A stretch of DNA of 64,000 nt, taken from positions 1,116,001 through 1,180,000 of the forward strand of contig CAKKNE010000003.1 in assembly GCA_918797485.1 (NCBI GenBank). The letters run 5' to 3'. This document shows positions 1 to 7,709 of the stretch, one piece after another. Within the stretch, counting starts at the first letter, position 1, and every line of letters begins with the position of its first letter. The position numbers and the translations under genes were made by a program. This DNA is from Pelagomonas calceolata. Lineage: Eukaryota; Sar; Pelagophyceae; Pelagomonadales; Pelagomonadaceae. The notes under the pieces were generated by a model. The model did not search any database. It was not told the origin of the DNA and saw only the letters and a list, made by a program, of their open reading frames with translations.

Positions 1-434
1 GCTCGCAGGCCGCCCGCCCATCGTTTCAGGCGCTCGGCGTACGGTCGCGCGTCGTTCATGTGGTCAATCACAATAACACAGTACATCGGCGGCGCCGTGG
101 GCTCGCTGACGACAGAGGCGGACTCGGTGGCCGCCGCGTAGCAGGGCCCCGCTTCCTGCAGCACCGCGAGAACGCACTCCTCATTGTCGCAAAAGGAGCT
201 CAGCCGGCTCGCGACGTCCTCGCGCACCGATCGCGGCAATTGTGCCGCGTCGACGTCCACGATCGGCGCTGCGCGGCCCGGGTAGCCGTCGGGCAGAACA
301 ACATTCACAACAAGGCCGTCGACGCGCACGGAGATGCTGTTCTCGGAACGCGAGCACACGTCATCCCCGTAGATCGCTGCGATGGCGTCCAGCTCGGCTG
401 CTCGGCGCTCCTGCGCTTCAGCGTGCTCTGCCAT
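1..434 (-). CDS. RWD-domain protein, 3' end beyond window
   Basis: The minus strand is open from an ATG at 434 to the window edge, giving 144 residues with no stop. Residues 8-95 read as an RWD domain: an early helix (ELDAIAAIYGDD), a strand-rich middle and a YPGRAAP segment matching the family's YPxxxPP turn. Near residue 120 comes MYCVIVIDHMND followed by a Tyr/Trp helix, resembling the region after the RWD domain in RWDD2/RWDD3-type proteins. RWD domains bind proteins, often in ubiquitin or translation-stress contexts; the specific role here is unknown. The start is the first ATG after an upstream region shared divergently with the gene at 755. The C-terminus lies outside the window. Confidence 0.75.
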   Translation of the reverse strand, partial: MAEHAEAQERRAAELDAIAAIYGDDVCSRSENSISVRVDGLVVNVVLPDGYPGRAAPIVDVDAAQLPRSVREDVASRLSSFCDNEECVLAVLQEAGPCYAAATESASVVSEPTAPPMYCVIVIDHMNDARPYAERLKRWAGGLR

Positions 435-754
435 CCGTAGTGTTGCGTGGATTCGCTGCGATGGCAATAATGCTAGGCCATAATGCGCCGGGCTGACAAG
501 CCCTGCGACGGCGAGGTCAGCATTTTGGCCAGCTAGACATACTCAGCAAAACCCCCTCTCAGCCTGATCACATGAGACGTCGACACGCTCCGGCTATAGT
601 CATCATCTGCGCAGTGCAAGCGCGCTCTCCAGCACGCCATCGACCCTGCTCATAGATCCCAAGCGGATTCTCAATCGCTTCGGGCGATCGGCGCGGTATT
701 GCTGCAGTGCACTCTCTGTGCAGCACCAAGACGACTGCAATTCGCGCCGCACAG
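435..754. other. Divergent intergenic region
   Basis: About 320 bp between two divergently oriented genes. It should hold both promoters. I see no TATA box, no RNA gene and no copy of the GTAAGACACTAGC element here. Confidence 0.4.
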
Positions 755-1168
755 ATGCTCGCCAGGACACGACGCATCCTCAGGCCACAGCCCATGCGGC
801 GGGCGCCGCAAAACCGACGCTTCGGCGCACCACGGAAGCCGCCGGAGGAGCCGCCACGGTCGGCGGACCCGTTCGCGTTCTTGTTCGGGCGCGACATGTG
901 GCTCGGCGGCGGCGTCGCGGCGTTGGGGGCTGTTTGTGTTGCGAACTACTACGCCGACCAGACCGACGCAAGAAATGCCGACGAGGAGGCGCGCGAGGCC
1001 GAACGGCGTGACGCGATTCGTAAGCAGCGCGAGGAGAGACGTCGCGCGCTCGACGCGCCGACGCGCCTCGCGTTCAAGCGGCGGCAGCTGGCGCAGTCTC
1101 AGCAGGCCGGCGACGCCGCGCGCGTCGCGGAGTTGCGGCGCGAGATCGCGGCGCTCGAGAAGAGCTAG
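755..1168 (+). CDS. Small single-pass membrane protein, possibly mitochondrial
   Basis: Encodes 137 residues from the first in-frame ATG. The first 40 residues are rich in Arg and nearly free of acid (MLARTRRILRPQ), compatible with a mitochondrial presequence. A hydrophobic span (MWLGGGVAALGAVCVANYYA, about residues 48-67) is followed by a highly charged helical tail with Glu/Arg periodicity that predicts a coiled coil to the C-terminus. No family was recognised. The gene converges on the kinase gene with a 104 bp gap. Location and function are inference from composition only. Confidence 0.55.
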   Translation: MLARTRRILRPQPMRRAPQNRRFGAPRKPPEEPPRSADPFAFLFGRDMWLGGGVAALGAVCVANYYADQTDARNADEEAREAERRDAIRKQREERRRALDAPTRLAFKRRQLAQSQQAGDAARVAELRREIAALEKS

Positions 1169-1272
1169 TTTAAGTTTTCTGTTGTCATTCACAAACATAC
1201 TTAGTCCTGGTGCGCCGTCGCGGCGATGGCGTGGAAGACTCTGCGCGAAGGAACACGCACGACGAAAGCCCA

Positions 1273-2307
1273 TCAGAACGTGTCGAACTGGTGGAACTTC
1301 TCCTGGCCCTTCCCATCGAGAGGCTCCTCGATGCCCGGCTCCGAGTCGGGATACCGGTCGAAGTGGCGCGTGTCGTTCGGCGCGCCGATCTCCGGCACGT
1401 ACGGCGCCTTGACCTGCTCGTAGTACAAGGCGTCCCAGTTGACCTTGGCGAACCACGAGTGCGCCTTCAGTTCATCGGCCCCTCTATCTCGGCAGCCTAG
1501 CCTCTTCGTCCGGTCCCGCACAATCAACTTCTTCAAGATAGAAGAAGCCTTGTCATCGACGTGCGGCGGGACCTGGAACTTGCCCGCGAGGATCTTTTCG
1601 TAAACCCCAAAGGGCGACTGGTCGAAGAAGGGCGGGTGCCCGGCCGTCATTTCGAAAATCAGAATCCCGAGGCCCCACCAGTCCACGGATCTACCATGTC
1701 CTAACCCGTTGATGACTTCTGGTGCCGTGTATTCCGGAGTTCCGCAGTTCGTGAAAGTTCTTTCCTCGACGACCTTGGCAAATCCAAAATCGCACAGCTT
1801 AATGTTGCCGTTGATGTCGATGAGGATGTTCTCCGGCTTCAAGCCTCGATAGGCAATGTACATGCCATGTAAATATTGAAACGCTAAGACAACTTCGGCG
1901 GCGTAGAACTTGGCCCTATCGTTCGACAGTTTGCCGGAATTGCGCAACAATGCGTAGAGCTCGCCCCCTATAACTAATTCCATCAGCAAGTACAACCTTA
2001 ATTCATCCTGGAAGTGCGCTCGCAAGTCGACGATGAAGGGATGCTGCAGGATCCTTAACAACCTTACTTCATTACACATATGATCTAACTGGTCCATCTT
2101 GAGGATATATTCCTTTTTTACCATTTTCAGGGCGTAGTACGAGTCCTCTTCCATACATCTAACTAATCGTACCCTACCGAAAGTACCGGTGCCCAGGGTC
2201 TCGAAGATCTCGAACTGCGACAGCGCGTAGTTGTACTTTTCTTTCCTTACGGGTTCGGTCCGCGGGCAGCCCCCATACCGCTTCCAGCCGGTGCCGAAGA
2301 GGCCCAT
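1273..2307 (-). CDS. PKA-like AGC kinase with substituted catalytic Asp
   Basis: Encodes 344 residues that align throughout with cAMP-dependent protein kinase catalytic subunits: Gly loop GTGTFG (39-44), Lys61 in ALKMVKK, the alpha-C Glu near 80, DFG at 173-175, activation loop TFTNCGTPEY with the phosphorylatable Thr near 186, APE, and a C-terminal tail ending in an FxxF-like hydrophobic motif (FHQFDTF). The catalytic loop reads YRGLKPEN, not YRDLKPEN, so the proton-acceptor Asp is Gly155 (codon GGC instead of GAC). The other catalytic elements are intact. The enzyme may be a pseudokinase, or the base may be an error. The ATG at 2307 gives MGLFGTGW, which fits an N-myristoylation signal. The start was chosen as the first ATG; one codon upstream is GTG. 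Confidence 0.92.
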   Translation of the reverse strand: MGLFGTGWKRYGGCPRTEPVRKEKYNYALSQFEIFETLGTGTFGRVRLVRCMEEDSYYALKMVKKEYILKMDQLDHMCNEVRLLRILQHPFIVDLRAHFQDELRLYLLMELVIGGELYALLRNSGKLSNDRAKFYAAEVVLAFQYLHGMYIAYRGLKPENILIDINGNIKLCDFGFAKVVEERTFTNCGTPEYTAPEVINGLGHGRSVDWWGLGILIFEMTAGHPPFFDQSPFGVYEKILAGKFQVPPHVDDKASSILKKLIVRDRTKRLGCRDRGADELKAHSWFAKVNWDALYYEQVKAPYVPEIGAPNDTRHFDRYPDSEPGIEEPLDGKGQEKFHQFDTF

Positions 2308-2794
2308 CACTCAAGCGGCTCGTCTGTGGTGAGGGGGCTGTGGTGGCGCCGAGAATCGAACGACTGCACTTCGCGGCGGTGGCTTTTATTGGTCGCGTTC
2401 GTCGAGCTGTGCGACACACAGGCGGGCGTGTGGGGCAGCCCTTTTGGGAGCGTCTAGCGCGGCCAAAATCTGGCATCGGCCGCGCCTTGGCGGCGCGCGC
2501 ATGCGTCCATGGTCTCCAAGAGGGCTAGGAGACGTCTCCGGGATTCGTACAATGAGGCCGCGGCGGCGTCGACCGCGGTTCGGGTTGGGGTAAACACTGG
2601 CTATAGCGCCAGCTGCCCTGCCCGGCGCCCCGCGGCCCGCGCTGTTACGCGAGGCACGAAGCCAGCAGACGCGTTACGTCGTACGCGACGCCTCGCAGCA
2701 CACCGTGTGAGCAGTACGTAACGTCGTCGTCGCGCAGCGCTACATACCTAGTTGGGGCAGCCTCTCTGCGGCGTCGTGAGGCTGAAACGACACC
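2308..2794. other. Divergent intergenic region
   Basis: Some 487 bp between the kinase and roadblock starts, presumably carrying both promoters. A minus-strand run near 2345-2360 resembles a tRNA T-loop but its stem does not pair. Nothing else was recognised. Confidence 0.35.
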
Positions 2795-3362
2795 ATGAAG
2801 GACACGGTCCACCCCGTGGACGAGGTCATCAACAAGATGAAGGAGGTCGAGGGCTTTGGGGGGTTTGTCATCTGCAATAATGATGGCGTCGTGTTGCGGC
2901 ACGAGAACCTGGGAGCGGCGGACAAGCTAGGTATTCATCTGTGTGGAAATCAACCAGTGAGTCGGGTGCACCCGACAAATCTTCACTAAGTCATTTCTCG
3001 GCGACGACGTGGCCGCGCTGGCTCCGGCGAGCGGCGAGGAATCGGCATCGCCACGCCATCGAGCAGGCGTCGCGTCGACGGCGTGGAGGACGACGCGGCG
3101 ATTCAGCACGAACGCGCCGTCAAATTTTGATTTCCGCACAGGTATTCATCATGCATATCACGCCCTCGACCTGATGAACAAGGCGCGGGACCACATCCGG
3201 ACGTTGTTTGAAGCGCCGGAGAATGAATTGGAGAGCGTGCGATTGAAGACGGACAACTACGAGATGATCATCTCGCAGGTCGGCAACTACACGCTCTGCG
3301 TCATGCAGAAGCCACCGGTCGAGGAGGTCGCGGAGGAGGGCGAAGCGGCGGCGGCGGAGTAG
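2795..3362 (+). CDS. Roadblock/LC7 dynein light chain
   Basis: Two exons, 2795-2930 and 3142-3362, join in phase 1 to give 118 residues. The product matches roadblock/LC7 proteins across their length: an N-terminal helix (VDEVINKMKEVEGFGGFVI), the NDGVVLRHENL strand pair, a central helix, and KTDNYEMIISQVGNYTLCVMQ as the last strands. The family forms homodimers in the cytoplasmic and flagellar dynein intermediate-chain complex. A short acidic tail rich in Glu and Ala follows. The splice is supported by restored homology (ADKLGIHHAYHALDL) and by the exact 8-bp target duplication at the intron ends. Without splicing the frame ends inside the intron. Confidence 0.9.
2931..3141 (+). mobile_element. 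Introner (non-autonomous DNA transposon) forming an intron
   Basis: The transposon body is 2939-3141 (203 bp). Its ends are inverted repeats, CTGTGTGGAAATCAA on the left and the complement of CTGTGCGGAAATCAA on the right. It is flanked by a perfect 8-bp target duplication, GTATTCAT, at 2931-2938 and 3142-3149. The left target copy supplies the GT donor and the right inverted repeat supplies the acceptor CACAG, so splicing restores the pre-insertion reading frame exactly. An internal palindrome around CCACGCCATCGA and its complement is shared with the other copies. This design is known for Aureococcus introners; no transposase is encoded. Confidence 0.93.
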
Positions 3363-3412
3363 TGTTGGGCTCGGACTAAGTTGTGCTCTCTTTTACGGCG
3401 GCGACGGGTAAC

Positions 3413-3436
3413 GCTAGCGGCCGGTAAGACACTAGC
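3413..3436 (+). promoter_or_regulatory. Oriented palindromic upstream element, copy 1
   Basis: Reads GCTAGCG, a short spacer, then GTAAGACACTAGC, with outer bases GCTAGC and its mirror. It lies 199 bp upstream of the hydrolase ATG in the standard orientation and is followed by AAGC, as in copies 2, 3 and 6. The role is unknown. Confidence 0.6.
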
Positions 3437-3635
3437 AAGCAGCAAGGCTCGGCTGCCATTCGCTTTGTAGCCAGGCGGGCACGTCTGAGCTTCGTTGCAA
3501 GGTCAAATTATCTTCTTCTTATACGGCGACAAGCTTGCGCGCCGAATCATCAGTGATCGTGAGGCGCACGGAGAGCACAGGGGCCACATTTACAAGGCAC
3601 AGCTGCAGCGTGCCAGCACTCGCCAGCCGAGCATC

Positions 3636-4616
3636 ATGCGCAGCCTCGTCGGCCTGCTCGCTCTCACGCTCGTCGGCGCGCAAAGTCCGGACGCCGCCGG
3701 CGCGCAAAGCTCGGACGCGTTCCCCGCCCGGCTCTCAGGCCTGGCGCCGTCGCCGACGACGCCGATGGTCGTCTTCCTGGCCGGGTTTCCGGACGACACG
3801 CGTTCCTTTGACAGCGTCGCGCCGGCGTTCGAAGGCACGCACGCTGTCCTCAAGCTGGCGCTGCCCGGCTACGAGGGCGCGCCGGTCTCCGAGAAGTGGG
3901 GCCTGTCGTTCAAGGTGCTCATTGAGAAAATGCACGACGCAGTGGAAGCCCAGCCGCACGGCGACCTGTTTCTCGTGGCACACGATTGGGGCGCATATTT
4001 AGGTCTGCTCTACGCGGACAAACACCCGACCGAGGTCGCGAAACTGGCCTTACTGGACATCGGCCATCAGAAGATGAGTGATAAACAGTCGCTCGCGGAG
4101 TACGTGGTAGGACCGACCTACCAGCTCTTCTTGGCCTGGTGCTTTGTGATGGACGCGATTGGTCTCCGGCCCGTCGCCTGGCTCGCGAACGCGCTGTTTC
4201 CCTGGCAGACCATCGGGCCATGCAATCACGAAACGGTTTTGCCCACCGGCGTTATGGAGTGGATGGCCAAGCCGGACTTCCGCACTTGCTACCCTTATTT
4301 CGTACTCTGGACGGACCTTTTGTTGGGCCGGGCCTGGCTGCCGGCGATGCCAAGCATGCCGACGCTGTTCATCTACGGCACGCGGAAGAGGATGATGTTC
4401 CACACGGACCGCTTCCTCGCCGAGCTCCGCGAGCGGACCGACGGGTCGCGGAGCGTGGCGCTCGACTGTGGCCATTTCCTCCAGGCGCAGAAGCCTGACG
4501 AGGTCGCCGCGGAACTGACGTCATTCTTCGAGGGCCGCCGCACACGCTCCTTCCATATTCCCCACGAGGCCGAGGAGGCGTCGCCCAAGCCCACCGCGGC
4601 CCGGGGCGAGCTCTGA
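3636..4616 (+). CDS. Alpha/beta hydrolase, epoxide hydrolase or haloalkane dehalogenase type
   Basis: Encodes 326 residues with an N-terminal signal peptide (MRSLVGLLALTLVGAQ). The fold signature is clear: strand plus the AGFPDD oxyanion region near 49-54, nucleophile elbow VAHDWGAYLG with Asp117 as nucleophile, a cap segment, and a C-terminal CGHFLQAQKPDEV segment carrying the catalytic His. Asp at the elbow (HDWG) is characteristic of epoxide hydrolases and dehalogenases, whereas esterases carry Ser. Substrate is not predictable. The start was taken at the ATG that begins the signal peptide; the frame is open upstream but lacks another convincing start. It probably acts in the secretory pathway or outside the cell. 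Confidence 0.85.
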   Translation: MRSLVGLLALTLVGAQSPDAAGAQSSDAFPARLSGLAPSPTTPMVVFLAGFPDDTRSFDSVAPAFEGTHAVLKLALPGYEGAPVSEKWGLSFKVLIEKMHDAVEAQPHGDLFLVAHDWGAYLGLLYADKHPTEVAKLALLDIGHQKMSDKQSLAEYVVGPTYQLFLAWCFVMDAIGLRPVAWLANALFPWQTIGPCNHETVLPTGVMEWMAKPDFRTCYPYFVLWTDLLLGRAWLPAMPSMPTLFIYGTRKRMMFHTDRFLAELRERTDGSRSVALDCGHFLQAQKPDEVAAELTSFFEGRRTRSFHIPHEAEEASPKPTAARGEL

Positions 4617-4712
4617 TTCGCAAGTGGTGTCAACCAGAATGCCCCCCGCAAGAGCTCTGAAGGCGACATGTATGCTTGTTGACCTGTGTATGAACTAAGT
4701 ATAACGTATCTA

Positions 4713-5528
4713 TTAGGTGTCGGAAGAAGCCGCGTTCCCAACAACAACATCCACGCGCCGCTCCGGCGCGTAGCGCGCGCCCCGCCGCAGCGGCACGCGC
4801 CCCGTCAACAGGTCGGCCGGCACGGACGCGCAGCCGTCGACGTAGTCCGTTCGGACGACGTCGCAGGCCGCAAGCGCTTCCAGCGCGAGCGTCGCGCCCG
4901 GCGAGACGGCGTCGCGGAGGCGCGCGTCGAGCGGCGCCGCGCGCGGGAGCCGGGGCCAGCTCGCGCGCGGGAGCAATAGCGGCGCGACGCGTGCGTCGCG
5001 CAGCGCGGCCCAGGGCGCAAAGCGCGGCGCGCCGCCGCTCCCGCACCGCAGCAGCGCCTCGGCGAAGAAGCGGCGCGCCGGCGTCGCGATCGCCTCGCGG
5101 TCGTCTTCGTTCCAGACGAGCGGCACGAGCGCGACCTCCGCGAACGCGGCGTGGTCGCGCAGGAGGCTCGCGAGCGGCGTCGCCGTGACCGTGCCGTTGA
5201 GGTCCGCGCGCAGGACGCGGCTCACGCCGTCGCGCTCGACGACGACGACGCCGACTCCGTCGTAGGGGTAGGCCTCGTCGACGCGGGCGGCGGCGTCGGC
5301 GAGGGCCGCCGCCGGGCCGCGGTCGAGCGCCTTGTGCCGCACGCAGACGAGGTCCAGCGTCCGCGCGTCGCGCTCGATGAGCCACGCCGTCGAGCCCTCG
5401 ACGAGGGGCTTCGGCCGTGTCTTCTTGGCGTCGTCGAACTTCTGCCTCTGCTTGCCGTAGGCAAAGAGCTCCCAGCCGACGAGCGAGCCCGGCACGAGAC
5501 CCGCGGCGGCGAAGCGGCGCCAGGCCAT
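4713..5528 (-). CDS. Hypothetical protein, 271 residues
   Basis: An ATG-started open frame with strong third-position GC and plausible protein composition. A short hydrophobic N-terminus (AAAGLVPGSLVGWELFAYG) could be a membrane or targeting segment. The middle has an alternating strand pattern (YDGVGVVVVERDG) and a C-terminal part with a Cys-Asp-x-Val-x-Thr-x-Tyr stretch that is faintly reminiscent of papain-like amidase domains, which I cannot confirm. It converges on the hydrolase gene with 96 bp between stops. No function is assigned. Confidence 0.6.
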   Translation of the reverse strand: MAWRRFAAAGLVPGSLVGWELFAYGKQRQKFDDAKKTRPKPLVEGSTAWLIERDARTLDLVCVRHKALDRGPAAALADAAARVDEAYPYDGVGVVVVERDGVSRVLRADLNGTVTATPLASLLRDHAAFAEVALVPLVWNEDDREAIATPARRFFAEALLRCGSGGAPRFAPWAALRDARVAPLLLPRASWPRLPRAAPLDARLRDAVSPGATLALEALAACDVVRTDYVDGCASVPADLLTGRVPLRRGARYAPERRVDVVVGNAASSDT

Positions 5529-5773
5529 CTTACAGCTGTTGATTTCTGATGCGTGTGCGCGTCTTTGGCTGCGCTGCGTGAGCCGAGAGGCAGCCGTGCG
5601 GCAGCTGTGCTGGAGGGCTCAATGAGGTGGCTTTTGAGATCAACCACTGCTGTGAGTGTTCAGGGCCACAGTCGCTACAGCGTGGATGAGCAAGTGATTT
5701 CTCTACGTTTGCGATCGATGGGCTCTTCTCGTTGCTTTTAGCGCCTCTCAAAACCGGTTTTGGGTGTGGGCTA

Positions 5774-5796
5774 GCTAGCGTCTGTAAGACACTAGC
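5774..5796 (+). promoter_or_regulatory. Oriented palindromic upstream element, copy 2
   Basis: Same element as copy 1, ending GTAAGACACTAGC and followed by AAGC, 85 bp upstream of the GapN ATG. The GTAAGA also looks like a splice donor, and CTGCACAG directly before the ATG looks like an acceptor, so a 5' UTR intron is an alternative reading. Confidence 0.6.
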
Positions 5797-5881
5797 AAGC
5801 CGAGCAGCAGCAGCAGCACTTTGCGAGGATTACAAGCGGCTGCGCGCGGCGCATCGCTGCGTCCCTTGCCACTCTGCACAG

Positions 5882-7525
5882 ATGCGCCTCACCCTCGCAC
5901 TCCTCGCATGCAGCGCGGCCGCGGCGGCGGAGCGCGCCTGCGAGGCGCTGCCGCCTTTAACAACCACGCGAACGAAGCCCTCCGTCGACGGCGGCTCGAA
6001 CCTGTTCATTGGTGGAGCGAGAAAGCCCTGGGACGGCCGCGTCGCCGAGGTGACGAGCCCGGTGTTTGACGAGGCGACCGGCGCGAAGGCGGTCCTGGGC
6101 CGCCTCGCGCAGATGGACGCGACGGCGGCGAGCTGGGCCGCCGACGCGGCGAGCGAGGCCTGGGACCGGGGCCAGGGGCCCTGGCCCCAGGCGTCGCTCA
6201 AGGAACGAGCGGCAGCGATCCGCGCGTTCCTCGACGAGCTCGAAAAAACGAAGCGCGACGAAATCATCGAGGTCCTCATGTGGGAGATCGCCAAGACCAA
6301 GCAGGACGCGACAAAAGAATTTGATAGGACCGTGGCCTTCGCGCGGACCGTCGTAGATCAAGCTTTACAAACCGACGCGACGGAGCAATTTGGAAGATGG
6401 ACCGGCGTCTCGGGCGTAAGGGCACGAGTCCGACGGGGCCCGGTAGGCGTGACGTTGATGCTGGCGCCCTACAATTACCCCTTAAATGAAATGTACGCGA
6501 TGATGATGCCCGCGTTACTGATGGGAAACCCCGTGATTTTGAAATTGCCGGCGATCGGGGCGTTAGCGCACGTTTTGACGATTGACGCCCTGCAGAAATG
6601 TTTACCGAAAGGTGTGGTGAACTTTGTCAGTGGTTCGGGGCGGGAAACGCTACCGAGCGTGATGCAGGGCGGGCTGGTGGACTGCCTCGGGTTCATCGGC
6701 GGGTCGAAGGGCGCCGACGCGCTCATCAAGCAGCACCCGCACCCGCATCGATTGAAGGTGTTTTCCCAGTTGGAGGGGAAGAACCTGGGGATTGTCTTCG
6801 CGGACGCGGACCTGGACGAGGCGGTGCGCCAGATTTTGTTGGGCGCGCTGTCGTACAACGGCCAGCGGTGCACGGCCATCAAGTTGGTGATTGCCGAGAA
6901 AAGTATCGCGCCGGTCTTGGTCGACAAGTTGTCCAAGGCCATCGAAGAGTTACCAAGGGGCCTGCCGTGGGACGCCGGCGTCGAGATCACCCCCCTCCCG
7001 GAGCCGAACAAGCCCCAGTACCTCGCCGAGCTGGTGGAGGACGCGACGAGCCAGGGCGCTCTTATAAAAAACGCGCGGGGCGGCGCGACGAACGGCCAGC
7101 TCTACCACCCCGCTCTGGTGTATCCGGTGACCCCGTCGATGCGCCTCTTCCACGAGGAGCAGTTCGGACCCGTCGTGCCCGTCGCCGAGTTCGAGCAGGT
7201 GAGTGAAGTCATTGACGTCGTCAAGGCGTCGTGGAACGGCCAGCAGGCCGCGGTGTTCACGTCGGACGCGGCCAAGGCGGCGCCGCTCGTCGACGCGCTG
7301 TCTACCATCGTCGGCCGGGTCAACGTGAACATGCAGTGCGCGCGGGGGCCCGACGTCTTCCCCTTCTCGGGGCGACGGTCGTCGGCCATGGGCACGATGT
7401 CGACCACCGAGTCGCTGCGGGCCTTCTCCGTCGAGACGCTCGTCGCCGTGCGCGACGACGACGCGGGGCGGGCGTTCGGCGACGCGCTCTCGACGCGGGC
7501 GAAGTTCCTGCTGCCGACGGCGTAG
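5882..7525 (+). CDS. gapN: Non-phosphorylating glyceraldehyde-3-phosphate dehydrogenase (GapN)
   Basis: Encodes 547 residues of the aldehyde dehydrogenase superfamily. The catalytic Cys lies in YNGQRCTAIK near residue 330, a sequence typical of GapN, and the general-base Glu lies in QLEGKNLG near 298. The C-terminal FPFSGRRSSAMGTMS segment also matches GapN. The enzyme oxidises glyceraldehyde 3-phosphate to 3-phosphoglycerate while making NADPH, bypassing the ATP-yielding step. Residues 1-20 (MRLTLALLACSAAAAA) form a signal peptide, unlike the usual cytosolic GapN, so entry to the secretory route or a complex plastid is possible. The ATG follows CTGCACAG directly. The open frame upstream starts only with non-ATG codons. 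Confidence 0.9.
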   Translation: MRLTLALLACSAAAAAERACEALPPLTTTRTKPSVDGGSNLFIGGARKPWDGRVAEVTSPVFDEATGAKAVLGRLAQMDATAASWAADAASEAWDRGQGPWPQASLKERAAAIRAFLDELEKTKRDEIIEVLMWEIAKTKQDATKEFDRTVAFARTVVDQALQTDATEQFGRWTGVSGVRARVRRGPVGVTLMLAPYNYPLNEMYAMMMPALLMGNPVILKLPAIGALAHVLTIDALQKCLPKGVVNFVSGSGRETLPSVMQGGLVDCLGFIGGSKGADALIKQHPHPHRLKVFSQLEGKNLGIVFADADLDEAVRQILLGALSYNGQRCTAIKLVIAEKSIAPVLVDKLSKAIEELPRGLPWDAGVEITPLPEPNKPQYLAELVEDATSQGALIKNARGGATNGQLYHPALVYPVTPSMRLFHEEQFGPVVPVAEFEQVSEVIDVVKASWNGQQAAVFTSDAAKAAPLVDALSTIVGRVNVNMQCARGPDVFPFSGRRSSAMGTMSTTESLRAFSVETLVAVRDDDAGRAFGDALSTRAKFLLPTA

Positions 7526-7541
7526 TAGGAGTGGTAACTTC

Positions 7542-7709
7542 ACACAGTTATTAGTTTCCCCCTCGACGACGCGCCACAAGGTCTTCGAGTGCGCTCTCAG
7601 CGTCCGCAGCTCTGCGAGCTTCGACAGGTCTATTTTCTCGGCTTCGCGCCGTCGCTTCTCCTCCTCGGCCTTGGCGGCGGCGGCACGGCGTCTTCGCTCC
7701 GCCTCGGCG
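7542..7709 (-). other. Coiled-coil-like relic downstream of the MLKL-like gene
   Basis: Immediately past the MLKL-like stop, a different minus-strand frame reads AEAERRRRAAAAKAEEEKRR and then EIDLSKLAELRTLR-like helical residues. It closely resembles the Glu/Arg/Ala linker inside the same protein near residues 630-652. It could be a duplicated fragment, an unused exon or the sign of a frameshift near the gene's 3' end. It has no start of its own and runs antisense into the GapN 3' end. Confidence 0.35.

Noticed and set aside
1215-1235. CGATGGCGTGG near the kinase 3' end, like the introner core
   Set aside because: The kinase already ends in a complete hydrophobic motif and no introner ends are present.
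2340-2380. tRNA-like T-loop on the minus strand with a CCACCA-like end
   Set aside because: The T-stem does not pair and no anticodon arm or D-arm can be drawn.
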